Position numbers and translations under genes: made by a program. A stretch of 64,000 nt of DNA from Lentisalinibacter salinarum. Its GTDB lineage: Bacteria > Pseudomonadota > Gammaproteobacteria > Steroidobacterales > Woeseiaceae. Positions 17,924 through 27,750 of this stretch are shown here, piece after piece (position 1 is the stretch's first letter; the number at the start of each line of letters is the position of its first letter). The notes beneath the pieces are model-generated. The model was not told where the DNA came from and did no database searches. It worked only from the letters and a program-made list of their open reading frames with translations. The stretch is taken from the NCBI RefSeq assembly GCF_040706555.1, contig NZ_JAPDRH010000002.1:434001-498000 (forward strand). The letters are read 5' to 3'.

Positions 17924-18255
17924 GGGACGGCGCCGAGGGACTGGCCCGCCGCCACCTCGAGAACGCCGGGCTCGACTGCGTGGCGGCGAACTACCGCTGC
18001 CGCCTCGGCGAGCTGGATCTGCTCATGCGGACCGGGAATACGCTGGTCGTGGTCGAGGTCCGCTACCGGGGTGCCGGCGCACGCTGCAGCGCCCGTGACT
18101 CCGTCTCGCCGTCCAAGCAGCGCCGGATCGTCCGCGCCGCCGAGCAGTTTCTCTGCCGCCATCCCCGCTATGCGGAGATGGAATTCCGCTTCGACGTGAG
18201 CGCAGACGGGCGTCCACGGTTACAATGGCTGCAGGACGCCTTCCGACCCTGGTGA
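17896..18255 (+). CDS. yraN: YraN / UPF0102 family nuclease-like protein
   Basis: Small protein of the restriction-endonuclease-like fold; its role is not established. It has 119 residues from a GTG at 17896, inside the last 28 bases of lpoA. The family signatures are GDGAEGLARRHLENAGL, NYRCRLGELDLLM and VVVEVRYR, with the GE-D and VEVR residues forming a putative nuclease site, and the C-terminal FRFDV. It lies between lpoA and diaA as in enterics, so it probably shares the lpoA transcript. Confidence 0.9.
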   Translation: MGRTGRQRLGDGAEGLARRHLENAGLDCVAANYRCRLGELDLLMRTGNTLVVVEVRYRGAGARCSARDSVSPSKQRRIVRAAEQFLCRHPRYAEMEFRFDVSADGRPRLQWLQDAFRPW

Positions 18256-18283
18256 GGAAGCAGGACGAGAGCAGAGAGCCGCC

Positions 18284-18874
18284 ATGGAACCCGAGAGCAT
18301 CGTCAGAGACCACTTCGCCGAGAGCATCGCCGTCAAGCAGGCGGCGACCGACAGTCTGGCGCTGCCCGTCGCCGCCGGCGGCGCGATGCTCACCCGCTGC
18401 CTGCTGGAAGACGGCAAGATTCTCTCCTGTGGCAACGGCGGGTCGGCGGGCGACGCCCAGCACTTCTCCTCGGAGCTGCTGAACCGCTTCGAGAGAGAGC
18501 GCCCGGGGCTGCCGGGCCTGGCACTCACCACGGATTCCTCGACACTGACGTCGATCTCGAACGACTACGCCTACGACGAGATCTTCTCCAAGCAGGTCCG
18601 CGCGCTCGGCCGACCGGGCGACGTGCTGCTGGCGATATCCACTTCGGGCAACTCGGAGAACGTCTGCCGCGCCATTACCGCCGCCCACGAGCGCAGCATG
18701 CCGGTGCTGGCCCTGACCGGACGCGACGGCGGCCGCATGGCCAGCATGCTGGGTGCCGACGACGTCGAGATAAGAGTGCCGGCGGAGCGCACCGCGCGGA
18801 TCCAGGAAGTGCATCTCGTGGTGATCCACTGCCTGTGCGATCTCATCGACCGCTCGCTGCTGGGCGCCGGCTAG
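18284..18874 (+). CDS. diaA: SIS-domain protein DiaA (DnaA-associating; GmhA-like)
   Basis: Single SIS-domain protein of 196 residues. In E. coli, DiaA is a tetramer that binds DnaA and promotes orderly assembly at oriC; its closest relative is phosphoheptose isomerase GmhA. Seen here are the SIS motifs CGNGGSAGDAQHFSSEL and LAISTSGNSENV, and the C-terminal EVHLVVIHCLCDLID. Position after lpoA-yraN favours DiaA over GmhA; sequence alone does not decide. dolP, which follows in enterics, is absent: the next gene is convergent sspB. Confidence 0.85.
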   Translation: MEPESIVRDHFAESIAVKQAATDSLALPVAAGGAMLTRCLLEDGKILSCGNGGSAGDAQHFSSELLNRFERERPGLPGLALTTDSSTLTSISNDYAYDEIFSKQVRALGRPGDVLLAISTSGNSENVCRAITAAHERSMPVLALTGRDGGRMASMLGADDVEIRVPAERTARIQEVHLVVIHCLCDLIDRSLLGAG

Positions 18875-18892
18875 CGCCGGCAGCGCTGCCTG

Positions 18893-19333
18893 CTACTTCA
18901 CCACCTTGAGGTGGGACGGCCGGCCGCTGCGCCCGCCATCGTCGCCCTTATCGTCATCGTTGCCGCCGTCGCCGCCTGGGCCGTCCGGCGGCTCGGGTCC
19001 GTCGTCGTTCTGGGAGAAGATCATGCCCTGGCCGGTCTCCCGCGCGTAGATGCCCAGGATGGCCGTCACAGGCACCCACACGTCGTATGGCGTACCGCCG
19101 AAACGGGCGCGGAAGCTGACCGCCTCGTTGTCCAGCCTGAGGTCATGGGCGGCGGAATAGCTGATGTTGAGGATGATGCGGCCGTCCTTCGCGTGCTGCT
19201 CGGGCACGTTGACTCCGGCCATGGTGGCGTCGACCACGATGTGCGGCGTATGTCCGCTGTCGCTCATCCACTCGTGCATCGCGCGCACGAGATAGGGACG
19301 CTTCGATACCGCTGCCGGGGCGTCCGAACTCAT
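18893..19333 (-). CDS. sspB: ClpXP adaptor SspB
   Basis: Adaptor that delivers ssrA-tagged proteins to ClpXP. The 146-residue protein has a folded ssrA-binding domain (about 10-110, with PYLVRAMHEWM and the substrate-groove segment FRARFGGTPYDVWVPV), a glycine- and aspartate-rich linker (about 112-138) and the C-terminal HLKVVK tail that docks on ClpX. The linker is about as long as needed for tethered delivery. It lies 22 bases downstream of sspA, the conserved sspA-sspB arrangement. Confidence 0.95.
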   Translation of the reverse strand: MSSDAPAAVSKRPYLVRAMHEWMSDSGHTPHIVVDATMAGVNVPEQHAKDGRIILNISYSAAHDLRLDNEAVSFRARFGGTPYDVWVPVTAILGIYARETGQGMIFSQNDDGPEPPDGPGGDGGNDDDKGDDGGRSGRPSHLKVVK

Positions 19334-19355
19334 CCTGCGGGTGCCGACCGCAGGC

Positions 19356-19985
19356 TCACAGCCGCATCTCCTGTTCGCGTTCGGTGAGACTCTGCTGGAA
19401 CGAAGAGCGGGCGAAGATCCGGTCCATGTAGGCCTCTATGGCGCCGCTCTTGGTCGAAATGTCGATGTTGTAGACGGGCAGGCGCCACAGGATGGGCGCG
19501 ATGCTCGCATCCACGAGCGAGAATTCGTCGCTCAGGAAGAACTCCCGCGCGGCGAACACATCCGCGCTCTGCAGGATGGACTCCTTCAGCATCTTCCGGG
19601 AACGGGTCGCCTGCTTCTTCTCGCTGGCCTCCTCGATCTCCTCTGCCAGGCGATACCAGTCCGTCTCGATACGGAACAGGGCCAGGCGGAAATGAGCCCG
19701 GGTCACCGGGTCCACGGGCATCAGGGGCGGGTGCGGGAAGCGCTCGTCCAGATACTCGATGATCACCCGCGAGTCGTACAGCACCAGGTCCCGGTCCACG
19801 AGAGTGGGCACGCTGTGGTAGGGGTTCAGGTCGAGCAGGTCCTCGGGCAGATCCGGCCCCTCGACGTTGACGATCTCGATGTTGATGCTCTTCTCGGCGA
19901 GCACCAGCCGCACCCGGTGACTGTGGATGTCGGTGGGCCGGGAAAACAGCGTCATCACTGAGCGCCGGTTGGCTATTACCGCCAT
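19356..19985 (-). CDS. sspA: Stringent starvation protein A
   Basis: GST-fold RNA-polymerase-associated regulator that stabilises the sigma70 holoenzyme in starvation and acid stress. The 209-residue product contains SVMTLFSRPTDIHSHRVRLV at the thioredoxin-like N-domain, the conserved NPYHSVPTLVDRDLVLYDSR / IIEYLDERFPHPPLMP segment (the PHP motif used in polymerase contact) and an all-helical C-domain. The catalytic residue of true GSTs is not preserved. It is co-directional with petABC upstream and sspB downstream. Confidence 0.95.
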   Translation of the reverse strand: MAVIANRRSVMTLFSRPTDIHSHRVRLVLAEKSINIEIVNVEGPDLPEDLLDLNPYHSVPTLVDRDLVLYDSRVIIEYLDERFPHPPLMPVDPVTRAHFRLALFRIETDWYRLAEEIEEASEKKQATRSRKMLKESILQSADVFAAREFFLSDEFSLVDASIAPILWRLPVYNIDISTKSGAIEAYMDRIFARSSFQQSLTEREQEMRL

Positions 19986-20046
19986 GATGGTCTACCTCTG
20001 ACGTCCTGTTGCGGCGGGGCGCATGGCCCGGTGGCAGGCTGGTAAC

Positions 20047-20805
20047 TCAGTGTACGTCCTTCCAGATCTCTTTCTTCAGCAAGTAGGCGAAGAGGAAGAA
20101 TACCACCAGGAACAGCAGGACCCAGACGCCGAGCACGCGACGCTCGAGCTGAACGGGCTCGCTGATGTAGTCGAGGAAGTTGACCGTGTCGCGCACGAAC
20201 TGGTCGTACTCCTCGGGCGAGAGCGTACCCTCGGTGACCTGCTCGAACTCCACGAACTGCTGCACCGTGTGGCCCTTCTCGTCAGTCACCTCTTCGTAGA
20301 CCGGCCGCTGCAGTCCCTGCAGCTTCCAGAGCACGTGAGGCATGCTGGCCGCGGCCAGCACCATGTTGTTGGTACCCGTGGGCCGGCTGTCATCCACGTA
20401 GAAGGTGCGCAGGAAGTTGTAGAGATAATCCGTGCCCCGGCTGCGGGCGATCAGCGAGAGATCCGGCGGCGTCTTGCCGAACCACCGCGCCGACTGATCG
20501 GCCGGCATGGAGGCCCGGATGGTCTCGTGGGTCTTCTCGGCGTTGAACATCAGGTTCTCGATGAGCTGTTCCTCGCTCAGCTCGAGACCGTCCGCCAGCG
20601 TGTTGTAGCGCACGTACTTGGCCGAATGGCAGCCGGCGCAGTAGTTCATGTAATTGCGCGCACCCCGCTGCAGCGAGGCCTCGTTGCCCACGTCGTTGTT
20701 GGCCGGCTCGTTGAACTGCGAGCCCCCGCCGGCGGCCGTGGCCTCGACCGAGAAAGAAGCCGCCGCGGCCGCGACGAGCGTGACGACGATTCTTGCCTTA
20801 GCCAT
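20047..20805 (-). CDS. petC: Cytochrome c1 of the bc1 complex
   Basis: Heme c subunit of ubiquinol:cytochrome c oxidoreductase, passing electrons from the Rieske centre to soluble cytochrome c. The 252-residue protein has a signal peptide (about 1-25), the heme motif CAGCH (Cys56, Cys59, His60), an axial-methionine region around AAASMPHVLW and a C-terminal membrane anchor (about 225-245) ending KKEIWKDVH. It overlaps the petB end by 8 bases; the operon order petA-petB-petC is standard. Confidence 0.96.
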   Translation of the reverse strand: MAKARIVVTLVAAAAASFSVEATAAGGGSQFNEPANNDVGNEASLQRGARNYMNYCAGCHSAKYVRYNTLADGLELSEEQLIENLMFNAEKTHETIRASMPADQSARWFGKTPPDLSLIARSRGTDYLYNFLRTFYVDDSRPTGTNNMVLAAASMPHVLWKLQGLQRPVYEEVTDEKGHTVQQFVEFEQVTEGTLSPEEYDQFVRDTVNFLDYISEPVQLERRVLGVWVLLFLVVFFLFAYLLKKEIWKDVH

Positions 20806-22054
20806 GGTAGACGACCCTCTCCGGCACCGGTTTGGTTTTCTCGATCTTCGTGTAGAACGGCATCAGCAGGAAGAACGCGAAGTACACCACAGTGAAGATC
20901 CGCGCCAGCAGCGTGTACAGGCCGGTCGCGGGCTGCACCCCGAGATAACCCAGCACGATGAAGCTGACGACGAAGGCAGCCAGCGCGCCCTTGTAGATCG
21001 CACCCCGGTAACGGATGGACTTGACCTTGCAGCGGTCCAGCCAGGGCAGGAACAGCGGCAGCAGCACGGCCGCACCCATCAGGATGACGCCGAGCAGCTT
21101 GTCCGGCACCGCCCGCAGGATCGCGTAGAAGGGCGTGAAGTACCACACCGGCGCGATGTGCTCCGGTGTCACCAGGGGATCCGCCGGATCGAAGTTGGCG
21201 TGCTCCAGGAAATAACCGCCCATCTCCGGCGCGAAGAAGACAACCGCCGAGAACGCCATCAGGAAGACGATGATCGCCACCAGGTCCTTGGAGGTGTGGT
21301 ACGGATGAAACGCCACGCCGTCAACCGGCACGCCGTCCGCATCCTTGTGCTCCTTGATCTCGATGCCGTCCGGGTTGTTCGAGCCCACCTCGTGCAGCGC
21401 CAGGATGTGCACCACCACCAGCATGACCAGCACCAGCGGCAGCGCGATGACGTGCAGGGCGAAGAACCGGTTCAGCGTGATGTCGGAGATGGAGTAGTCA
21501 CCGCGGATCCACTCCACCAGCGTGTCGCCGATGGCCGGTATGGCGCCGAACAGGGAGACGATCACCTGGGCGCCCCAGTAGGACATCTGACCCCAGGGCA
21601 GCAGGTAGCCGAAGAATGCCTCCGCCATCAGGACGAGGAAGATCAGCATGCCGATGATCCAGATGAGCTCCCGCGGCTTCTTGTACGAGCCGTACAGCAT
21701 GGCACGGAACATGTGCAGGTAGACCACGACGAAGAAGGCGGACGCGCCGGTGGAATGCATGTAGCGGATCAGCCAGCCCCAGTCCACGTCGCGCATGATG
21801 TACTCGACCGAGGCGAACGCCTCGGTCGCCGAGGGCTTGTAGTTCATGGTGAGGAAAATACCGGTCACCAGCTGGATGACCAGCACCACCATCGACAGCA
21901 CGCCGAAGACGTACCAGATATTGAAGTTCTTAGCGGCGTAGTATTCGGTGACATGCTCCTTCAGCATGCTCTCCAGCGGGAAGCGGTCGTTGATCCACTT
22001 CACCAGCCCACCGCCGCGGGTCGACTCGGTCACTTCAGCTTCCGTTCTAGCCAT
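20798..22054 (-). CDS. petB: Cytochrome b of the bc1 complex
   Basis: Membrane subunit with the quinol-oxidising and quinone-reducing sites and two b hemes. From the ATG at 22054 it has 418 residues; an earlier ATG (22081) would overlap petA. The heme-ligand histidines occur in YMHSTGASAFFVVVYLHMFR and RFFALHVIALPLVLVMLVVVH. The Qo-site motif reads PVWYF where mitochondria have PEWY. Eight or more membrane segments are evident. It is not fused to c1. Confidence 0.96.
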   Translation of the reverse strand: MARTEAEVTESTRGGGLVKWINDRFPLESMLKEHVTEYYAAKNFNIWYVFGVLSMVVLVIQLVTGIFLTMNYKPSATEAFASVEYIMRDVDWGWLIRYMHSTGASAFFVVVYLHMFRAMLYGSYKKPRELIWIIGMLIFLVLMAEAFFGYLLPWGQMSYWGAQVIVSLFGAIPAIGDTLVEWIRGDYSISDITLNRFFALHVIALPLVLVMLVVVHILALHEVGSNNPDGIEIKEHKDADGVPVDGVAFHPYHTSKDLVAIIVFLMAFSAVVFFAPEMGGYFLEHANFDPADPLVTPEHIAPVWYFTPFYAILRAVPDKLLGVILMGAAVLLPLFLPWLDRCKVKSIRYRGAIYKGALAAFVVSFIVLGYLGVQPATGLYTLLARIFTVVYFAFFLLMPFYTKIEKTKPVPERVVYHG

Positions 22055-22058
22055 GGTC

Positions 22059-22649
22059 TTACGCTGCTCCCGTCTCGTCACCGACCAGTATCACGTCGTC
22101 ATTGATGAAGCGGTACGGCGGCACCGGCAGGTTCAGCGGTGCCGGCACACCCGAGTACACCCGGCCGGACAGGTCGAACTTCGAGCCGTGGCACGGGCAG
22201 TAGAAACCGCCGTACCAGTCGTCGCCCAAGTCCGCGGGCTGGACCTCGAACCGCTTGATGGGCGCGCAGCCGAGGTGGGTGCACTGGCCGACCACCACGA
22301 AGTACTCGGGTTTCCGCGCCCTCGCCTGGTTTTCCGCATATTCGGGCTGGTCGGATTCGGAGGAGTCCGGGTCGCGCAGGTATTGTTCAACTTTATCCAG
22401 CCGCCCCAGCATGTCCTCGCTGCGACGCAGCACCCAGACCGGCTTGCCGCGCCACTCGACACGCACCATCTCGCCGACCTCCAGAGGGCCGACGTCGATC
22501 TCCACCGGTGCGCCGAGAGCCTCGGCACGGGCGCTGGGCCGCAGGGAAATAACGAAAGGCGCCGCGGCGAGCACCGCGCCCACACCGCCGGTTACGGCGG
22601 TGGCTACAGCAAGGAAATGACGTCTGCTGCGATCAACGTCGTCCGTCAT
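22059..22649 (-). CDS. petA: Rieske iron-sulfur protein of the bc1 complex
   Basis: [2Fe-2S] subunit that takes electrons from ubiquinol and passes them to cytochrome c1. The 196-residue protein starts with a twin-arginine signal/anchor (SRRHFLAVATAVTGG), followed by a membrane helix and the Rieske fold. The cluster-binding boxes CTHLGC and CPCHGSKFDLSG are complete, including the disulfide cysteines. It begins the petABC operon. The 229-base gap to the divergent protease gene should hold the promoters. Confidence 0.97.
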   Translation of the reverse strand: MTDDVDRSRRHFLAVATAVTGGVGAVLAAAPFVISLRPSARAEALGAPVEIDVGPLEVGEMVRVEWRGKPVWVLRRSEDMLGRLDKVEQYLRDPDSSESDQPEYAENQARARKPEYFVVVGQCTHLGCAPIKRFEVQPADLGDDWYGGFYCPCHGSKFDLSGRVYSGVPAPLNLPVPPYRFINDDVILVGDETGAA

Positions 22650-22878
22650 CAGGCACTCCCATACAACCGGCTATGACAAGCTCGTTCTAGGTTTGGCTCG
22701 AAACTGGTAAATTGGCTGAGATTCCCGGCGGGAGCCTGACAGGCCCGGAGAGGTCCTGGGCCGGAGGCCGCGCGTGGGTCAAAACCGGGATTATACACAC
22801 CGCCAGACGGAGTTGCCTACCAGCGGGCCGCCGGATGACCCGGGTCCGGGCGGTGTCCACGAGCGTCACGAGAGCGTT
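22650..22878. other. Divergent promoter region petA / degS-like gene
   Basis: Non-coding. The plus strand shows an AT-rich ATTATACAC at about 22789-22797, a possible -10 for the protease gene. On the minus strand TTTACC and TAGAAC, separated by 16 bases just upstream of petA, are a weak candidate for petABC. Neither is strong enough to call as a separate promoter. Confidence 0.4.
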
Positions 22879-24008
22879 ATGGCAGGCATCCAGCGGGCAA
22901 TCTACTTCCTTGTCCAGTCGGTCGTGATCGGGCTGGCCGCGGCCTTCCTGATCGTGCTGGTGAAACCGGAGCTGATGCCCGTCTCCGGCGGGCCGGAAGC
23001 CGCCGGTCTCTCCGCCCCGGGAGGTTACGCCGACGCGGTGGCCCGCAGCGCCCCCGCCGTGGTCAACGTATACACCACGCGGCTGGTGCGCGACGGTGCG
23101 CGGCCCGAGGAGCGCCGGCCGGAACGCTTCCGGCTCGACTCCAGTCTCGGCTCGGCCGTCATCATCGACGACGAGGGTTACCTGGTCACCAACTACCACG
23201 TGGTCGCCGGCGCGGTGCAGATCCGGGTGCAGCTCGCCGACGGCCGGGTGGCCGACCCGGTGCCCGTGGGCCAGGACCTGGAGACCGACCTGGCGCTGCT
23301 GAAGATCGACCTGCCGGACCTGCCGGCGGTGCCACTGGGCCGCTCGGACCGGCTGCGCATCGGTGACGTGGTGCTGGCCATCGGCAACCCCTACGGCCTG
23401 AGCCAGACGGTGACCCAGGGCATCGTCAGCGCGACCGGCCGCGGCCTGCTAGGCCTGACCACGTTCGAGAACTTCATCCAGACCGACGCTGCGATCAACA
23501 CCGGCAATTCCGGCGGCGCGCTGGTGAACACGCGCGGCGAGCTGGTGGGCATCAACACCGCCGTGCTCGCGCAGGACATCGCCACCGAAGGCATCAGCTT
23601 CGCCATCCCGGTAAATCTCGTGCGCGGCGTGGTGCGCGAGCTGAAGGAGCACGGCCGCGTCATCCGCGGATGGCTCGGCATGGAGCCCGACGATCTCACA
23701 CCCGCGGAATTGGCGGCACTGGGCCTCGAGAGTACGGGCGGTATCCTGCTGGAACGGGTCCACGAGGACAGCCCGGCGAGCCGCGCCGGTCTCCGGCGGG
23801 GCGACGTGCTGGTGGCGATCGACGGTGCGCCTATCGGCAACACCCAGCAGGCGCTGCTGCGGGTGGCCGGCGTGAAACCGGGCACGCGCCTCGCCATCAC
23901 GGGCATCCGCGACGGAGAGCGCTTCGCGACCGAGGCGGTCGTCGGCGAGCGGCCGCAGTTCCGGCCGGCGCCCTCTGCCTCGCCCGAGTCGTCGGCCGAC
24001 TCTCCCCC

Positions 24009-24012
<4 letters not shown>
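22879..24012 (+). CDS. degS: DegS/AlgW-type periplasmic serine protease (one PDZ)
   Basis: Membrane-anchored HtrA-family protease; in E. coli DegS and Pseudomonas AlgW it starts the sigma-E cascade by cleaving the anti-sigma factor. From the ATG at 22879 it has 377 residues: one N-terminal anchor (about 8-28), a trypsin-like domain with His107 (TNYHVVAG), Asp137 (DLETDLALLKID) and Ser211 (NTGNSGGALVN), and a single PDZ (about 270-355). One PDZ plus an anchor fits DegS rather than DegP. In Pseudomonas algW also neighbours the pet and ssp genes. Confidence 0.92.
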
Positions 24013-25313
<1,301 letters not shown>

Positions 25314-25338
25314 GGTCGCAACCGGGCTGCCGGGCGCC

Positions 25339-25581
25339 TCAGCCCTGGCGGCTCCACTCGTCGGGCGTGAAGGCGCGGATCGAGAGCGCGTGGATTTCGC
25401 GGCCCATGCGCTCGCCGAGACAGCCATAGACCATCTGGTGGCGCCTGAGCGGCCGCTGTCCCTCGAACTGCGGGCTCACGACGACGGCCTCGAAATGGGT
25501 GTTGTCGTCGCTGGCCACCTGCGCCCGGGTGTCGGGCAGGCCCTGCTCGATAAGCTGCGAGATTTCCTGAGGTGTAATCAT
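25339..25581 (-). CDS. ibaG: BolA-family protein IbaG
   Basis: BolA/IbaG proteins bind [2Fe-2S] clusters with monothiol glutaredoxin and are linked to acid stress and iron handling. The 80-residue product begins MITPQEISQLIEQGLPDTRAQV and contains the central HFEAVVVSPQFEG strand pair and the RHQMVYGCLGERMG..IHALSI helix/strand, with the conserved histidine near the cluster site. GGGG lies just upstream of the ATG. It directly precedes murA, a widely conserved arrangement. The open frame upstream of 25581 is not part of the gene. Confidence 0.92.
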   Translation of the reverse strand: MITPQEISQLIEQGLPDTRAQVASDDNTHFEAVVVSPQFEGQRPLRRHQMVYGCLGERMGREIHALSIRAFTPDEWSRQG

Positions 25582-25764
25582 CCCCAAACTGATGAAGCAC
25601 TCTGTATGATTCCGCGCGCAGTGTAGCCCAAAGGCAGTCCCGACCCAACGGCTGCGCCCGGCGTCGCGGCGGCCGGGTCCTATTGTGTATGATTCTGCCC
25701 CTCTTCGCCGCGGGGGGCGGCTGTCGCGGGCGCTGCATCGCCCTTTCGAGGTTGGAACCTGACC
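25582..25764. other. Divergent intergenic region ibaG / antiporter gene
   Basis: Non-coding, 183 bases. The ten-base sequence TGTATGATTC occurs twice in the same orientation (25603-25612 and 25686-25695); each contains TATGAT, a good -10 match, but no convincing -35 sits 16-18 bases upstream of either. In E. coli the mla lipid-transport operon lies at this point; it is absent here. Confidence 0.5.
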
Positions 25765-26745
25765 ATGTTGCTCGATCTCATCTCCGTCGCGATCGGCCTG
25801 GCACTCCTGATCTGGGGCGCGGACCGTTTCGTGGTGGGCGCAGCGGGGACGGCTCGCAACCTGGGCGTCCCCACGCTGCTGATCGGGCTCACCATCGTCG
25901 GCTTCGCGACCTCTGCACCAGAGATCCTCGTCTCCGTGGTCGCCGCCCTCGCGGGGCGCCCGAGCCTCGCGCTCGGTAACGCGATCGGCTCGAATATCGC
26001 CAACGTCGCCCTGGTGCTCGGGGCCGTCGCGGCGGTGCGACCCATCCTGGTGACCTCCACCATCCTGCGCCGGGAGATGCCCCTGCTGCTGGCGGTGACC
26101 CTGCTCACGCTCGCCCTGTTCCTGGACCTGCGCCTGACCCGCATCGACGGCTTCGTGCTGCTCGGGGCCCTGATAGTGGTGCTGTACTGGATCGTGCGGC
26201 TCGGGACGGGGGCGCGCGCCGCCGATCCCATCGAGGCGGAATACGAGGCCGAGATTCCCCGCGACATGCCGATGCGCACGGCCATCCTCTGGCTGGCGGT
26301 GGGCCTCGCCGTGCTGCTCGTGGGCTCGGAACTGCTGGTGGACGGCGCCCTCCAGCTGGCCCGGCAACTCGGTGTCAGCGAACTCGTGATCGGCGTCACC
26401 CTGGTGGCCATCGGCACCAGCCTGCCGGAACTTGCGGTGTCGCTGGTGAGCGCGCTGAAGGGCGAGCAGGGCCTGGCCATCGGCAACATCCTCGGCTCCA
26501 ACATGTTCAACCTGCTGGCGGTCATCGGCCTGGCCGTCGTCATCCATCCGGCGACGGTGGAACCGACGGTGCTTACGCTGCACTTCTTCGTCATGGTGGC
26601 CGTCACGCTGGTCCTGTTCGCGATGACGTACAATTACGCAGACGCCGGCCGTATCGGCCGACTGGAAGGCGTGGCGCTGCTCGTCGCGTTCGTGGCTTAC
26701 CACGCCTACGTGGTCTCGCAGAACCTGGGGCAGACGCTCACCTGA
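25765..26745 (+). CDS. yrbG: Calcium/sodium antiporter (YrbG, CaCA family)
   Basis: Inner-membrane cation exchanger of the CaCA superfamily. The 326-residue protein has ten to eleven membrane segments and the two inverted alpha repeats: GFATSAPEILVS with GNAIGSNIANV in the first half, IGTSLPELAVS with GNILGSNMFN in the second. These hold the ion-binding glutamates. A charged cytoplasmic loop (about 150-170) joins the halves. It starts a plus-strand run into KDO and LPS-export genes. Substrate is inferred from the family only. Confidence 0.92.
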   Translation: MLLDLISVAIGLALLIWGADRFVVGAAGTARNLGVPTLLIGLTIVGFATSAPEILVSVVAALAGRPSLALGNAIGSNIANVALVLGAVAAVRPILVTSTILRREMPLLLAVTLLTLALFLDLRLTRIDGFVLLGALIVVLYWIVRLGTGARAADPIEAEYEAEIPRDMPMRTAILWLAVGLAVLLVGSELLVDGALQLARQLGVSELVIGVTLVAIGTSLPELAVSLVSALKGEQGLAIGNILGSNMFNLLAVIGLAVVIHPATVEPTVLTLHFFVMVAVTLVLFAMTYNYADAGRIGRLEGVALLVAFVAYHAYVVSQNLGQTLT

Positions 26746-26812
26746 GCCGCGGCGGCGACGCCGCCAGGAGCGAAAGCTGGACGCAAGAGCCACCAGAGAA
26801 CTGGCCCGCAAC

Positions 26813-27748
26813 GTGCTCGGCATCGAGGCACGGGCGGTACAGGACCTGGCCGAACGCATCGGCGAGGAGTTCGACCGCGCCTGCAGCCTCTGCCTGGCCT
26901 GCGCCGGGCGCATCGTCGTCACCGGCATGGGCAAGTCCGGTCACATCGGCGGCAAGATCGCGGCCACCCTGGCCAGCACCGGCAGCCCGGCCTTCTTCGT
27001 CCACCCGGGCGAGGCGAGCCACGGCGACCTGGGCATGATCACCGCCACCGACCTGGTCATGGCCGTCTCCTATTCCGGCGAGACCCAGGAGATCGTCACC
27101 ATCCTGCCGCTGGTCAAGCGGCTCGGCGTGCCGCTGATCACGCTGACCGGCAAGCGCGATTCCACGCTGGCGAGGGCCTCGGACGTGGTCCTCGACGTCG
27201 GCGTTCGGGAAGAGGCCTGCCCGCTCAATCTGGCGCCCACCGCGAGCACCACGGCGACGCTGGCGATGGGCGATGCGCTGGCGGTGGCGCTGCTCGAGTC
27301 GCGCGGCTTCACGGCCGAGGATTTCGCCCGCTCGCATCCCGGCGGCAGCCTGGGCCGGCGTCTGCTGCTGACGGTGGGCGACATCATGCACACCGGCGAG
27401 GACGTGCCGCGGGTGAGCCCCGGAGTCACGCTCAGCGAGGGCCTCCTGGAGATGACCCGCAAGGGCCTCGGCATGACCGCGGTGGTGGACGACTCCGGCC
27501 GGGTGGTCAGCATCTTCACCGACGGCGACCTGCGCCGCACGCTCGACACCGGCGTCGACATCCGCGCTACGACCATGGCGGAGGTCACCCATCCCGGCTG
27601 CCTGACCGTGACACCGGACACCCTCGCCGCGGAAGCGGTGCACATCATCGAGCAGAACAAGATCACGGCGCTGCTGGTCGTGGACGAGCGCGAGCATCTG
27701 ATCGGGGCGCTGAACATCCACGACCTGTTCCGCGCCGGCGTCATGTAG
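26813..27748 (+). CDS. kdsD: Arabinose-5-phosphate isomerase
   Basis: Converts ribulose-5-phosphate to arabinose-5-phosphate, the first step to KDO for LPS. It has an SIS domain (TGMGKSGHIGGKIAAT, HPGEASHGDLG, SYSGETQEI, APTASTTATLAMGDAL, SHPGGSLGRRL) followed by two CBS domains (about 200-310). The annotated GTG at 26813 yields 311 residues but cuts into the first conserved helix. Homology continues about twelve codons upstream to a CTG at 26777 preceded by AGGAG at six bases, which may be the true start. Confidence 0.93.
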   Translation: MLGIEARAVQDLAERIGEEFDRACSLCLACAGRIVVTGMGKSGHIGGKIAATLASTGSPAFFVHPGEASHGDLGMITATDLVMAVSYSGETQEIVTILPLVKRLGVPLITLTGKRDSTLARASDVVLDVGVREEACPLNLAPTASTTATLAMGDALAVALLESRGFTAEDFARSHPGGSLGRRLLLTVGDIMHTGEDVPRVSPGVTLSEGLLEMTRKGLGMTAVVDDSGRVVSIFTDGDLRRTLDTGVDIRATTMAEVTHPGCLTVTPDTLAAEAVHIIEQNKITALLVVDEREHLIGALNIHDLFRAGVM

Positions 27749-27750
27749 CG

